Of a stretch of DNA of 64,000 nucleotides, positions 26,493-34,869 are shown one piece after another. Source of the DNA: Streptomyces sp. D2-8 (GTDB lineage Bacteria; Actinomycetota; Actinomycetes; Streptomycetales; Streptomycetaceae); the NCBI RefSeq assembly GCF_023184515.1, contig NZ_JAAHBP010000031.1, positions 30,291 through 94,290 of the forward strand, written 5' to 3'. Position 1 is the first letter of the stretch; each line of letters opens with the position of its first letter. A model generated the notes under the pieces. The model was not told where the DNA came from, searched no databases, and saw only the letters and a program-made list of their open reading frames with translations. The position numbers were made by a program, and so were the translations under genes.

Positions 26493-26753
26493 ATGTACGC
26501 ACGGCGGCGTCACACGTACTTCGTGATGATGGGCCTCTGCATCGGCCTCTTCGTCATGGCCTGGGGTGTCGTACGCCTGTGGTCCGTCCCCGTCGCCGTC
26601 GGGATGTGCGTCGTCGCGATGGTCATCCCGCCCGTGGCCGCCATGGTCGCGAACCGGCGCGGGCCGGAGGACCGGTGGTGGGACGACCCGTCCGGGGATC
26701 CCGAGTCCGACGAGTGGTGGGACGAACTGGACGGCAAGAAGCGCCGGCAGTGA
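26493..26753 (+). CDS. DUF3099 small membrane protein
   Basis: 86 residues: basic N-terminus (MYARRRHTYF), two transmembrane segments (about 9-28 and 31-50, with PPVAAMVANRRG) and an acidic Trp-rich tail (WWDDPSGDPESDEWWDELDG). This is the DUF3099 pattern of actinobacteria; the role is unknown. The ATG lies 12 bases from the end of the long hairpin, so its 5' leader may be structured. The DsrE-like gene converges on it. Confidence 0.82.
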   Translation: MYARRRHTYFVMMGLCIGLFVMAWGVVRLWSVPVAVGMCVVAMVIPPVAAMVANRRGPEDRWWDDPSGDPESDEWWDELDGKKRRQ

Positions 26754-26793
26754 GCCGGTCAGGCCATCCGTTCCGCCTCCGCGCGGAAGCGTC

Positions 26794-27156
26794 TCAGTAG
26801 ACGAGCGCCTGCGTCTCGTCCGCCATCGCCTCCTGGACGAAGACCTGCGCCCCCGCGATCCGGACGCCCTTGATGACGTCCTGCTCGGTGATCTCACGGC
26901 GGGCCGCGCACTGCGTGCACAGGGTGACGCGGCCGGCCGTGAGGAGCGAGTCCAGCAGGTCGGGCAGCGGCGCGGCGTGCGGCAGCTCGAACTCGGCGGC
27001 GCGGCCGGGGAGGGCGAACCAGGCGGATTCGCCGGTCAGCCACAGGGAGACGTCGACGCCGCTGGCCACGGCCACCGCCGCCACCGTGAACGCCTGCGAG
27101 CACCGCTCGGGGGCATCGGCCCCCGCCGTCACCTTGATCACGAGCTTCTTCGCCAT
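26794..27156 (-). CDS. DsrE/DsrF-like sulfur relay family protein
   Basis: 120 residues beginning MAKKLVIKVTAGADAPERCSQAF, the start of a DsrE-like alpha/beta fold. Cys19 sits at the beginning of helix 1, and a CTQCAARREIT segment near residue 80 places two cysteines where DsrE-family proteins have their functional cysteine. These proteins carry persulfide in sulfur relay. Proximity to the thiosulfate sulfurtransferase/SseC genes supports a sulfur role. The ATG at 27156 begins exactly at the conserved first strand. Confidence 0.82.
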   Translation of the reverse strand: MAKKLVIKVTAGADAPERCSQAFTVAAVAVASGVDVSLWLTGESAWFALPGRAAEFELPHAAPLPDLLDSLLTAGRVTLCTQCAARREITEQDVIKGVRIAGAQVFVQEAMADETQALVY

Positions 27157-27258
27157 GGCCGAATCGTAATCAACGCCCGTGCAACCGCGGGCGTCGACCG
27201 AGGGTCTCCTGTGCGCGCGCATACGGAATGCGCGACTCACGTTCTGTGGGGGGACGTC

Positions 27259-28011
27259 TTGGAAGCAGACGAAGAAGTGGCCGCCGAGCCCGAGCCCGGG
27301 CCGCGTCGCCGTCGGCGGCGTACGGCCGTGCTGATCGGTGCCGCCGCCGTGCTGGGGCTGGTCGCCGGCGGCTGCGCCGGCTACCTCGTACAGGTGCACC
27401 GCGCACCCACGAAGCTGCCCTCGCTCTCGCAGCCTGCGCTCGCACAGGCGAGGGGGGAAGGGCCCGAGCCGCTGTCGGCCGCGCGTGACCGGCGGGTGAA
27501 GACCGACGGCGACCTGCGCAAGCTGCTGCTGGAGAAGCCGCGCGGGGCCCGGGACGCCGCGTACCTGATGGGTGAGGACGGCTGGCTGGACCTGGCGGAC
27601 TACGCGGAGTTCCACGACAAGCCGGGCGAGATGTTCGGCGAGATCGTCGGCGACGAGTTCCGGCGCGCGGCCGCCACCGGCTGGCTGGTCGGCCGCACCT
27701 ACGAGGTCGAGATCCGCCTGGTGCAGTTCCGGCAGGAGGAGACGCTCGCCGCCGCGGAGAACGTGGACAACACCCAGTACTGGGTCGGGGACGCGGAAGG
27801 CACCGACAGCTGGGCGATCCCCGGCACCGGAAACGGGCGGGTCTACGTCCACACGCGGCCGGACACCAAGCCCGGATACGTGCCCCTGTACACCGCCGAG
27901 GCACACGCCTGGCGCGGCGACATCGCCGTGGAGATGTGGATCACGGACACCAAGCCGATTCCCAAGGCGAAGATCATGGACCTTGCCGAGCGGCAGATGG
28001 AGCGGCTGTGA
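27259..28011 (+). CDS. Single-pass membrane protein 1 of a three-gene operon
   Basis: About 250 residues if TTG at 27259 is used (GGGGGG ends 5 bases before it); GTG at 27211 is an alternative. Acidic then Arg-rich cytoplasmic tail (EPGPRRRRRR), one helix (about 25-45, AVLIGAAAVLGLVAGG) and an extracytoplasmic domain with PRGARDAAYLMGEDGWLDL, then RAAATGW and VEIRLVQFRQ. The segment matches the third gene of the operon (LLLPAPEGARDDKALRGSDGW, HIAARGW, RIYLLRFD), so the two are paralogues. It overlaps the next gene by GTGA. Function unknown. Confidence 0.75.
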   Translation: MEADEEVAAEPEPGPRRRRRRTAVLIGAAAVLGLVAGGCAGYLVQVHRAPTKLPSLSQPALAQARGEGPEPLSAARDRRVKTDGDLRKLLLEKPRGARDAAYLMGEDGWLDLADYAEFHDKPGEMFGEIVGDEFRRAAATGWLVGRTYEVEIRLVQFRQEETLAAAENVDNTQYWVGDAEGTDSWAIPGTGNGRVYVHTRPDTKPGYVPLYTAEAHAWRGDIAVEMWITDTKPIPKAKIMDLAERQMERL

Positions 28012-28862
28012 GCGACAACCAGGTGGAGCCGGTGGGGCCGGTCGAGCCGGTGGGTGGGCCGGGGGCCGTGTCCGAGCCCGCTCCCGAGCCGCGGAAGCAG
28101 CCCGTACGCCGTGGTCGTGTCGCCGCCGTCACCGCGTCCGTGCTGCTGGCGGTCGCCGTCGTGGGCGGCGCGGGCTACACCGTCGTGGCGGTGAACGGCG
28201 CCGACCGGGATGCGGGCGCACCCGTCTGGACGTTTCCCGAGAGCAGGACCGCGGCCGGGGCGGACAAGAAGGCCGCTCCTTCCGGGCTCGCCGGCATGCT
28301 CGTGCCGTACGGGACCTACAGGGCCAGCGGGTGGGGGCGCGGCCCGGACCTCGGTGAGTACGGCTCGGAGGCTGCACTGAGCGGGAAGCAGGCCACGTCC
28401 CTGCGCAAGGAGTCCCTGAGCGGCCTGCCGCGCACCCAGCGCAAGCGGCTGGAGAAGGCGGTCGACCAGCAGCGCATCACCGGCATCGCCATGCGCAGCT
28501 ACCTCAGCACCACCGAGCCCTCCGTCGCCTACACCGGCGACGCCTTCACAGTGCGCGTCGAACTCGCCCAGATGGACAACAGGGCCGCCGTGCGGGACGC
28601 CTCGCGTTTCCGGAGCGCGGTCCTCGACGCCCTGGACGTCTTCCGCAAGGGCCCGAAGATCAAGGGCCACGACAACGCCCGCTGCTTCCTGCCGCCGAAG
28701 GACGCCGACGGGGACCTGGAGACGATGTACTGCTCCGCCCACGTCGGGAACGTCCTGGTCACCGCCGTAGCGGACGGCGCGGAGCCACTCGACACCAAGG
28801 GGGTCGCGATGCTGCTGCGCGAGCAGCTCGACCGCATCACCGAGCCGGGGGAGGCGGTATGA
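28008..28862 (+). CDS. Single-pass membrane protein 2 of a three-gene operon
   Basis: 284 residues from the overlapping GTG. A Pro/Glu-rich cytoplasmic tail with RRGR leads to one transmembrane helix (about 41-63) and an extracytoplasmic domain with two cysteines (ARCFLPP, MYCSAHVG) that could pair. Length, topology and the LVPYGTYRASGWGRG segment resemble the flanking genes more loosely. It couples to the third gene by ATGA. Perhaps the three form one envelope complex; no known domain is recognised. Confidence 0.78.
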   Translation: MSDNQVEPVGPVEPVGGPGAVSEPAPEPRKQPVRRGRVAAVTASVLLAVAVVGGAGYTVVAVNGADRDAGAPVWTFPESRTAAGADKKAAPSGLAGMLVPYGTYRASGWGRGPDLGEYGSEAALSGKQATSLRKESLSGLPRTQRKRLEKAVDQQRITGIAMRSYLSTTEPSVAYTGDAFTVRVELAQMDNRAAVRDASRFRSAVLDALDVFRKGPKIKGHDNARCFLPPKDADGDLETMYCSAHVGNVLVTAVADGAEPLDTKGVAMLLREQLDRITEPGEAV

Positions 28863-29713
28863 CCGAGCAGCAGCAGCAGCAGCAGCAGCAGACAGCCGTG
28901 CCGGCCGTGCCCGGGGTGCCGCCGGACGCGCCGGCGGACCCGGTGCGCAAGGATCGCCGGGTCCTGCGGGCCGTCCTGCGCTGGACCGCCGCCGTGGCCG
29001 TCTTCGCGGCGGTCGGCGCGGCCACGGCCTACGGCATCACACGGATGGAGCGGACCGACGTGCCCGGGCTCGCGACGGAGCCGGACGGGCGCTGGGAGTA
29101 CCCGGTGCTCACCCGGCCGCCGCTGCCCTCCGGCAGCCCGGGCCCCTTCGCCGAGGCGAACACGGCCGGCACGCACCACGCCGACCCGCGTGCCCTCCTC
29201 CTGCCCGCTCCGGAGGGCGCCAGGGACGACAAGGCGCTGCGGGGCTCGGACGGCTGGCCGGCGAAGGAGGACTTCCTGGCGGAGTACGCCGCGAAGGAAG
29301 ACCGCGAGGAACTCGGGCAGCACCTCACCGACCACGGTCTGCGGCACATCGCCGCCCGCGGCTGGACCATGCCGGACGGCACCCGCACGCGGATCTACCT
29401 GCTCCGGTTCGACACCGCGGCGGTCGTCGACGAACTGCTCGCGCCCTACCTCGCCCCGTTCGGCGCGCCGAAGTTCCCCCTGCGTGGCGCAGGGACGTCC
29501 GCGAACGACAAGACGTTCCCCGACGAGGCCCTGGTGGAGGACGTCCAGCGCGTGGTCTACGACGAGGCCAGGCCGTACGGCGGCGAACAGGTCCGCCATG
29601 CCTACCTCGCCGCCGGTGACACCCTCGCGCTGGTCGTGCAGTCCCGGAAGGGCGGTGCGCGGGCCGTGCCGTTCCAGCAGACGGTGACGCTGCAGAGCCA
29701 GCTGCTCGGCTGA
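28859..29713 (+). CDS. Single-pass membrane protein 3, with poly-Gln N-terminus
   Basis: 284 residues. The N-terminus is MTE followed by eight glutamines, all CAG codons, then a Pro-rich segment, a helix (about 40-62) and an extracytoplasmic domain homologous to protein 1 of the operon (GARDDKALRGSDGW; HIAARGWTMPDG; RIYLLRFDTAAVVDELL). The CAG run could vary in length by slippage. Last gene of the coupled trio, followed by a terminator-like hairpin. Confidence 0.8.
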   Translation: MTEQQQQQQQQTAVPAVPGVPPDAPADPVRKDRRVLRAVLRWTAAVAVFAAVGAATAYGITRMERTDVPGLATEPDGRWEYPVLTRPPLPSGSPGPFAEANTAGTHHADPRALLLPAPEGARDDKALRGSDGWPAKEDFLAEYAAKEDREELGQHLTDHGLRHIAARGWTMPDGTRTRIYLLRFDTAAVVDELLAPYLAPFGAPKFPLRGAGTSANDKTFPDEALVEDVQRVVYDEARPYGGEQVRHAYLAAGDTLALVVQSRKGGARAVPFQQTVTLQSQLLG

Positions 29714-29717
29714 ATCC

Positions 29718-29750
29718 GGCCCGGGCCCACCTCCCACAGAGGCCCGGGCC
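29718..29750 (+). terminator. Terminator of the three-gene membrane protein operon
   Basis: GGCCCGGGCC at 29718-29727 and again at 29741-29750; the sequence is self-complementary, so the two copies form a 10-bp stem with a 13-nt loop 5 bases after the stop. Confidence 0.55.
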
Positions 29751-29814
29751 CCGGCCGCGTAAGCTGGGGCCCGGCCCTGTGCACCCATTCGCACCCCCGC
29801 TCAAGGAGCACCTC

Positions 29815-29913
29815 GTGGAGATCTTCTTCGAAATCCTGTTGGTCCTGGTCGCCGTCGGCGTCCTCGCCTTCGCCGGACTGACCGTGAAGAAGCTGTACCA
29901 GGGCCAGCGCTGA
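29815..29913 (+). CDS. 32-residue membrane peptide
   Basis: A GTG-initiated 32-codon ORF with AAGGAG 7 bases upstream. The product, VEIFFEILLVLVAVG then VLAFAGLTVKKLYQGQR, is a single transmembrane helix with a short basic tail. The ideal ribosome binding site, good codon use and clean hydrophobic profile make it a real small gene. It ends 20 bases before the nitrobindin-like gene and is probably co-transcribed with it. Function unknown. Confidence 0.75.
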   Translation: MEIFFEILLVLVAVGVLAFAGLTVKKLYQGQR

Positions 29914-29933
29914 CCCACGTCTAGGAAGTTCCC

Positions 29934-30509
29934 ATGATCGAGATCCCGTCCGACCTCCACAAGGACCTCGTCCCGCTCGCCTTCCTGCTGGGCAACTGGG
30001 CGGGCGCCGGCGTGCACGACTTCCCCGGCTCCGAGAAGTGCAACTTCGGGCAGGAGGTCACCTTCACCCACGACGGCCGGGACTTCCTGGCGTACCACTC
30101 CCACTCCTGGGTGCTGGACCAGGACGGCAACAAGGTCCGCCCCCTGGAGTCCGAGCACGGCTTCTGGCGGATCGACGCCGGCCGCAAGGTCGAGGTGACG
30201 ATGACCCGCGACGACGGCGTCATCGAGATCTGGTACGGCGAGCTGGCCGACAAGAAGCCGCAGATCGACCTCGTGACGGACGCGGTGGCCCGCACGGCCG
30301 CCTCCCAGCCCTACACCGGCGGCAAGCGGCTGTACGGCTACGTCAAGAGCGATCTGATGTGGGTCGGCGAGAAGCAGACCCCCGAGGTCGAGCTGCGCCC
30401 CTACATGTCCGCCCACCTGAAGAAGGTCGTCACCCCGGAGGAGGTCGAGCGCTGGGCCAAGGCCCTGCCCGACGACATGCCGGACGACGGCATCGCCTTC
30501 TTCAAGTAG
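29934..30509 (+). CDS. FABP-family nitrobindin-like heme protein
   Basis: 191 residues forming a ten-stranded barrel pattern. The family signature GNWAGAG is near residue 20, and the C-terminal YMSAHLKKV supplies the histidine expected to ligate heme in nitrobindins. Bacterial nitrobindins bind ferric heme and act on NO/peroxynitrite; that activity is assumed from the family. It lies directly upstream of nur without obvious functional link; the pair is conserved in the S. coelicolor order as I recall. Confidence 0.88.
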   Translation: MIEIPSDLHKDLVPLAFLLGNWAGAGVHDFPGSEKCNFGQEVTFTHDGRDFLAYHSHSWVLDQDGNKVRPLESEHGFWRIDAGRKVEVTMTRDDGVIEIWYGELADKKPQIDLVTDAVARTAASQPYTGGKRLYGYVKSDLMWVGEKQTPEVELRPYMSAHLKKVVTPEEVERWAKALPDDMPDDGIAFFK

Positions 30510-30560
30510 GGGCACGTCTTCCTCACCTAGTCGGATGCGAGTGGTCCTAGACTCGTGGGT

Positions 30561-30998
30561 GTGGTGAGCACCGACTGGAAGAGCGATCTGCGGCAGCGCG
30601 GCTACCGGCTGACCCCGCAGCGGCAACTCGTGCTCGAAGCCGTGGACACCCTTGAGCACGCGACCCCCGACGACATCCTCGTGGAAGTGAGGAAGACGGC
30701 GTCGGGGGTCAACATTTCGACGGTGTACCGGACGCTGGAGCTCTTGGAGGAGCTCGGCCTGGTCAGTCACGCGCATCTGGGGCACGGGGCGCCGACGTAC
30801 CACCTCGCGGACCGGCACCACCACATCCACCTGGTCTGCCGCGACTGCCAGAACGTGATCGAGGCGGACGTCTCGGTGGCGGCCGAGTTCACCGCCAAGC
30901 TGCGGCAGACGTTCGGGTTCGACACCGACATGAAGCACTTCGCGATCTTCGGCCGCTGCGAGGACTGCACACTCAAGGCTTCAACTACCGAGTCGTAG
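30561..30998 (+). CDS. nur: Nickel-responsive Fur-family regulator Nur
   Basis: 145 residues. Nur represses nickel uptake genes and the iron superoxide dismutase gene when nickel is bound. The winged helix (about 1-80: RQRGYRLTPQRQLVLEAV, NISTVYRTLELLEELG) is followed by the metal-binding dimer domain with the HHHIHLVC cluster near 85, CRDC near 93 and CEDC near 136. GTG at 30561 gives MVSTDWKSDL, the N-terminus I remember for S. coelicolor Nur, and lies 7 bases after TAGACT (30548-30553), indicating a leaderless mRNA; GTG at 30555 is the alternative. Confidence 0.93.
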   Translation: MVSTDWKSDLRQRGYRLTPQRQLVLEAVDTLEHATPDDILVEVRKTASGVNISTVYRTLELLEELGLVSHAHLGHGAPTYHLADRHHHIHLVCRDCQNVIEADVSVAAEFTAKLRQTFGFDTDMKHFAIFGRCEDCTLKASTTES

Positions 30999-31008
30999 GC
31001 TTACGGAT

Positions 31009-31974
31009 ATGAAGAGCCCCCTGCTGACCCTGCCCGGCGCCGTCCCCGCCGAGGGCGTGGACGAAGGCGTCGCCGCCCACTACGGAGATCTGTTCCGTGA
31101 GCAGCGTGCCCTCGCCGACGGCACCGGATTCGTGGACCTCTCGCACCGGGGGGTCGTCGCCGTCACCGGCGAGGACCGGCTCGCCTGGCTGCACCTGCTG
31201 CTCACCCAGCACGTCAGCGACCTCCCGGCGGGCCGGGCCACCGAGGCCCTGATCCTCTCCGCGAACGGCCACATCGAGCACGCGCTGTACCTCGTCGACG
31301 ACGGCGCCACGGTCTGGGTCCATGTGGAGCCGGGCACCCAGGAGGCGCTGATCGCGTACCTGGAGTCGATGAAGTTCTTCTACAGGGTCGAGGTCGCCGA
31401 CCGCACGGCCGACATCGCCGTCGTGCACCTCCCGGCAGGCTCCATCGCCGAGATCCCCGAGGGCGTCGTCGTACGGGAGACTCCGCACGGCCGGGACCTG
31501 TTCCTGCCCCGCGCCGACCTGGAGGCGTACGCCGCGCAGGCCGGGCCGCCCGCCGGGATCCTCGCCTACGAGGCGCTGCGTGTGGAGCAGCACCGGCCCC
31601 GGCTCGGTTTCGAGACCGACCACCGCACCATCCCGCACGAGCTGGGCTGGATCGGCTCGGCGGTGCATCTGCAGAAGGGCTGCTACCGGGGGCAGGAGAC
31701 GGTCGCCCGGGTGCAGAACCTGGGCAAGCCGCCGCGCCGGCTGGTCTTCCTGCACCTCGACGGCAGTGAGGTTTATCTGCCCGTGGCCGGGACGGAGCTC
31801 CGGCTCGCGGACGACGGTGCCGAGGGCCGTAAGGTCGGCTTCATCACGACGTCCGCCCGCCACCACGAGCTCGGCCCGGTCGCGCTCGCCCTGGTGAAGC
31901 GGAACGTGGCGGTGGACGCCCCGCTGGTGGCCGGGGACACCGCCGCGGCCCAGGAAGTCGTCGTCGAGCCGTAA
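31009..31974 (+). CDS. ygfZ: Folate-binding protein YgfZ
   Basis: 321 residues of the GcvT/YgfZ fold. The family-defining KGCYRGQETVAR motif with its conserved cysteine lies near residue 225. YgfZ uses tetrahydrofolate in assembly or repair of certain iron-sulfur enzymes. The gene begins 10 bases after nur and is on the same strand, so it is likely co-transcribed. It converges with dtd. Confidence 0.92.
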   Translation: MKSPLLTLPGAVPAEGVDEGVAAHYGDLFREQRALADGTGFVDLSHRGVVAVTGEDRLAWLHLLLTQHVSDLPAGRATEALILSANGHIEHALYLVDDGATVWVHVEPGTQEALIAYLESMKFFYRVEVADRTADIAVVHLPAGSIAEIPEGVVVRETPHGRDLFLPRADLEAYAAQAGPPAGILAYEALRVEQHRPRLGFETDHRTIPHELGWIGSAVHLQKGCYRGQETVARVQNLGKPPRRLVFLHLDGSEVYLPVAGTELRLADDGAEGRKVGFITTSARHHELGPVALALVKRNVAVDAPLVAGDTAAAQEVVVEP

Positions 31975-31993
31975 GGCTTGTAGATCTTTCGGG

Positions 31994-32419
31994 TCAGATT
32001 TCGATCTGCACGGTGAACGGGCCGTCGTTCGTCAGTGATACGCGCATCGCCGCCCCGAAGCGGCCCGTCGCCACCGTCGCGCCCAGGGAGCGCAACCGGG
32101 CGACGACCTCGTCGACGAGGGGTTCGGCCACGTCGCCGGGGGCGGCGGCGTTCCAGGTGGGGCGGCGGCCCTTGCGGGCGTCGCCATAGAGGGTGAACTG
32201 GCTGATCACCAGGAGCGGGGCGTCGATGTCGCTGCACGACTTCTCGTCGTGCAGCATGCGGATCGACCAGAGCTTGCGGGCCAGCTGGGCCGCCTTCTCC
32301 TTGGTGTCCTCGTGGGTGACGCCGACGAGGACGCACAGCCCCTCGCCCTCGATCGCCCCCACGGTCTCGCCGTCCACGACGACGCTCGCGCCGTCCACCC
32401 TCTGCACCACTGCTCGCAT
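31994..32419 (-). CDS. dtd: D-aminoacyl-tRNA deacylase
   Basis: 141 residues, standard Dtd length. It removes D-amino acids mischarged onto tRNA. The active-site motif SQFTLYGD is near residue 78 and the C-terminal Gly-cis-Pro motif reads NDGPFTVQ near 131 (NxGP is conserved). MRAVVQRVDGASV is the canonical N-terminus. Transcribed alone, convergent with ygfZ and divergent from rsiG. Confidence 0.96.
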   Translation of the reverse strand: MRAVVQRVDGASVVVDGETVGAIEGEGLCVLVGVTHEDTKEKAAQLARKLWSIRMLHDEKSCSDIDAPLLVISQFTLYGDARKGRRPTWNAAAPGDVAEPLVDEVVARLRSLGATVATGRFGAAMRVSLTNDGPFTVQIEI

Positions 32420-32631
32420 ACGTCCATCATGCAGGGCGGTGACATCGGCGCCGCGGGTGGTCGGCGGATGGCCCGAAAGGGTGGTTTGCGCGGGGCGCCA
32501 ACAGCCCCTGCACGGCCGTATTTTGCTGCTTACCCGCCCATCTGGGGTCTATCGGGGGCACTCGTTCCCAGAGCGGGCACTTGGGGTGGCACGATGCTTG
32601 CACACACCGGTCGAGGGGACGGTTGAGGCAC

Positions 32632-33264
32632 ATGAGCACATCAAGCACCGGGCAGCAGCAGGCGGCTGTCTGGTCGACGTACACGGGGATCGGCGCGTCG
32701 GAGTACCACCGGCCGCCCACACAGCGCACGGACAGCCCGCGGCTGCCCTCGGACGCTTCCGAGCCCGAGCTGCCCGCGCTGAGCCTGCCCGAGCTGCGCA
32801 CGCTGCGCCGCCAGGCCCAGCGCGACGAGACCGACCTCAGCTATCTGCGGCGGCTGCTCCAGGGGCGGATCGACATCCTGCGCGCGGAGGTGGCCCGGCG
32901 TAAGCCGGCGGGCGTGGCCTGCGTCGCGGTGTCCGAGGAGGCGTCGGTGGTGGAGCGGCTGGCGGAGATCCTGCGGGACGCCCCGGCCCGGCACCGCTCC
33001 TCGGCCCGCCATGTCACCTTGGGCACCCCGCAGGGCGAGGAGTACCGGCGGCTGGTCGCGGAGATGCTCGCCGAGGTCGAGCTGTCCGACCTGGACGCGC
33101 GCACGGACCAGGAGCTGAACACGGCGATGGGACGGCTCGAACGCCACGAGCAGCAGGTCTCCCGGCGCCGTCGGCGGCTCCAGCGGACGGCCGACGAGTG
33201 CGGCGCGGAGATCGCGCGCCGGTACCGCGAGGGGGAGGCGCAGGTCGACGACCTGCTGGTGTGA
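32632..33264 (+). CDS. rsiG: c-di-GMP-dependent anti-sigma factor RsiG
   Basis: 210 residues. RsiG binds the sporulation sigma factor WhiG only when loaded with a c-di-GMP dimer, delaying spore formation. The defining E(x3)S(x2)R(x3)Q(x3)D motif occurs twice: E-TDL-S-YL-R-RLL-Q-GRI-D near residue 65 and E-QQV-S-RR-R-RRL-Q-RTA-D near 165. Each lies in a long helix, matching the antiparallel coiled coil of the S. venezuelae protein. All ten ligand positions are intact. The N-terminal 40 residues are disordered. It is a monocistronic gene divergent from dtd. Confidence 0.94.
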   Translation: MSTSSTGQQQAAVWSTYTGIGASEYHRPPTQRTDSPRLPSDASEPELPALSLPELRTLRRQAQRDETDLSYLRRLLQGRIDILRAEVARRKPAGVACVAVSEEASVVERLAEILRDAPARHRSSARHVTLGTPQGEEYRRLVAEMLAEVELSDLDARTDQELNTAMGRLERHEQQVSRRRRRLQRTADECGAEIARRYREGEAQVDDLLV

Positions 33265-33283
33265 CCCGTCCCGGGGCTCCGGG

Positions 33284-33328
33284 GGAGGGCCGGCGGTCGG
33301 TAATCCACGCGACACCGACCGGCCCTCC
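33284..33328 (+). terminator. Terminator of rsiG
   Basis: GGAGGGCCGGCGGTCGGT (33284-33301) pairs with ACCGACCGGCCCTCC (33314-33328), bulging a few bases. It ends 16 bases before the next start codon. Confidence 0.7.
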
Positions 33329-33343
33329 GCCTAGCGTGAGTTC

Positions 33344-34606
33344 ATGACCCCCGTGTCCCGTGCCGACGACATCGACGTACGCCCGATCGCCGAATCCGAG
33401 TTCGCCGACTGGCTGCGTGCCGTGAACACCGGCTTTCTGCGGGTGCCCGTCCTCACCGAGGAGGAGATCGAGGCCCGGCGCACGAAGTTCGTCGAGGGCC
33501 GCTACCTCGGGGCCTTCGACCACGGCAGATGTGTGGCGACCTTCCGGTCCTTCGACCAGGAGCTCACGGCCGTGGGCGGGGCGAGCGTCCCGGCCGACGC
33601 GATCACGGGCGTCACCGTCACCGCCACCCACCGCCGCCGCGGGCTGCTCAGCCGCATGATGGCGCGGGACCTGGCGGCCGCGAAGGACCGCGGGGACGTC
33701 GTCGCGACGCTGATCGCCGCCGAGTACCCGATCTACGGCCGCTACGGCTTCGGGCCGGCGACCTGGACGGCGGAGTGGACGGTCGACGTGCCGCGCGCGG
33801 GCCTCGACGCCCGCTGGGCGGGCCCGGCGGACGGCGGGCGGGTCGACCTGGTGGAGGGCGAGGACGTCCGCAAGCACGGCCCCGAGCTGCACGAGCGGCT
33901 GCGCCGCGGCCGGCCCGGCGTCATCGACCGCGACGAGACCTGGTGGAGGGTGAACACCGGCGCCCTGCGGTTCGACCCGTCGTGGAAGCCGCCCTTCTTC
34001 GCCGTGTACCGCTCGGCGTTCGGCGAGGTCGAGGGCATGGTCGCCTACGAGGTGGACGACAACTGGGGTGACGCCAAGCAGCCGTTGAACACGGCGAGCG
34101 TGCGCTGGCTGATCGGCGCGACACCGGCCGCGGAACGCGCGCTGTGGGAGTACCTCTGCTCCATCGACTGGGTCGTGAAGGTGAAGAGCGGCTGGCGGGC
34201 GCCCGACGACCTGCTCCCGCACTTCCTGCCCGACCCGCGGGCGGCGCGGATCACCTCGCTGGCGGACTGGCTGTGGGTGCGGATCCTGGACGTCGAACGG
34301 GCCCTGGAGGCGCGGACGTACGAGGGGCGGGGGACGCTGGTGCTGGACGTCGCCGGGGTGGACGGGCTGACCGGCGGGCGCTACCGGCTGGAGGCCTCGC
34401 CCGAGGGGGCGTCCTGCACACCGACCACCGAGAGCGCGGAACTCGAGCTGGGTCCGGCCGAGCTGGGCGCGCTGTGGCTCGGAGACGAGTCGGCGGTGCG
34501 GCTGGCGGCGCTGGGACGGGTGCGCGAAGAACGAGCGGGCGCCGCCCGGAAGGCCGACGCCCTGCTGCGTACGTCCAGGCGGCCTTGGTGCCCGGACATG
34601 TTCTGA
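33344..34606 (+). CDS. Eis-like GNAT acetyltransferase
   Basis: 420 residues in the three-part Eis architecture: N-terminal GNAT domain (1-150) with VTVTATHRRRGLLSRMM as the acetyl-CoA loop, a second degenerate GNAT domain (about 160-290) and a C-terminal sterol-carrier-like domain (about 300-410). The chain ends WCPDMF, placing the free carboxylate that acts in catalysis in Eis. Mycobacterial Eis acetylates aminoglycosides and host proteins; the substrate here is unknown. A TAGCGT-like hexamer 6-10 bases before the ATG suggests a leaderless or short-leader mRNA. Confidence 0.87.
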   Translation: MTPVSRADDIDVRPIAESEFADWLRAVNTGFLRVPVLTEEEIEARRTKFVEGRYLGAFDHGRCVATFRSFDQELTAVGGASVPADAITGVTVTATHRRRGLLSRMMARDLAAAKDRGDVVATLIAAEYPIYGRYGFGPATWTAEWTVDVPRAGLDARWAGPADGGRVDLVEGEDVRKHGPELHERLRRGRPGVIDRDETWWRVNTGALRFDPSWKPPFFAVYRSAFGEVEGMVAYEVDDNWGDAKQPLNTASVRWLIGATPAAERALWEYLCSIDWVVKVKSGWRAPDDLLPHFLPDPRAARITSLADWLWVRILDVERALEARTYEGRGTLVLDVAGVDGLTGGRYRLEASPEGASCTPTTESAELELGPAELGALWLGDESAVRLAALGRVREERAGAARKADALLRTSRRPWCPDMF

Positions 34607-34691
34607 GCCGCTCCCTTCTGCCGGCGTGCTGGGACCCGCATCCGTAGCGAGCTGTTCGGTTGTGGTTGTCGTGCGGCCGTGCCGGCCGGGC

Positions 34692-34724
34692 GGGACTCCC
34701 GGCTCCCCTCCGGAAGGGAGTCCC
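34692..34724 (+). terminator. Terminator of the Eis-like gene
   Basis: GGGACTCCC (34692-34700) pairs perfectly with GGGAGTCCC (34716-34724) across a 15-nt loop. Confidence 0.65.
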
Positions 34725-34766
34725 TGAGCGGGTGGCCAACCCCCTGAAGGTCTGACCATGTTCCCC

Positions 34767-34860
34767 AAGTTGGTGACCAACTTCACTGTACTTATCTCCG
34801 CTTGGAAGCGGCTCATAACCACCTTTCCCTGAACTGCCTAAAGATGGCGGGAAGTTGTAC
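34767..34860 (+). promoter_or_regulatory. devE promoter region with palindromic operator
   Basis: AAGTTGG-TGA-CCAACTT (34767-34783) is a perfect 17-bp palindrome. TTGTAC (34855-34860) is in the -10 position, 9 bases before the GTG start. The same layout, base for base in spacing, precedes devA. Confidence 0.7.
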
Positions 34861-34869
34861 TGTTCGGTT

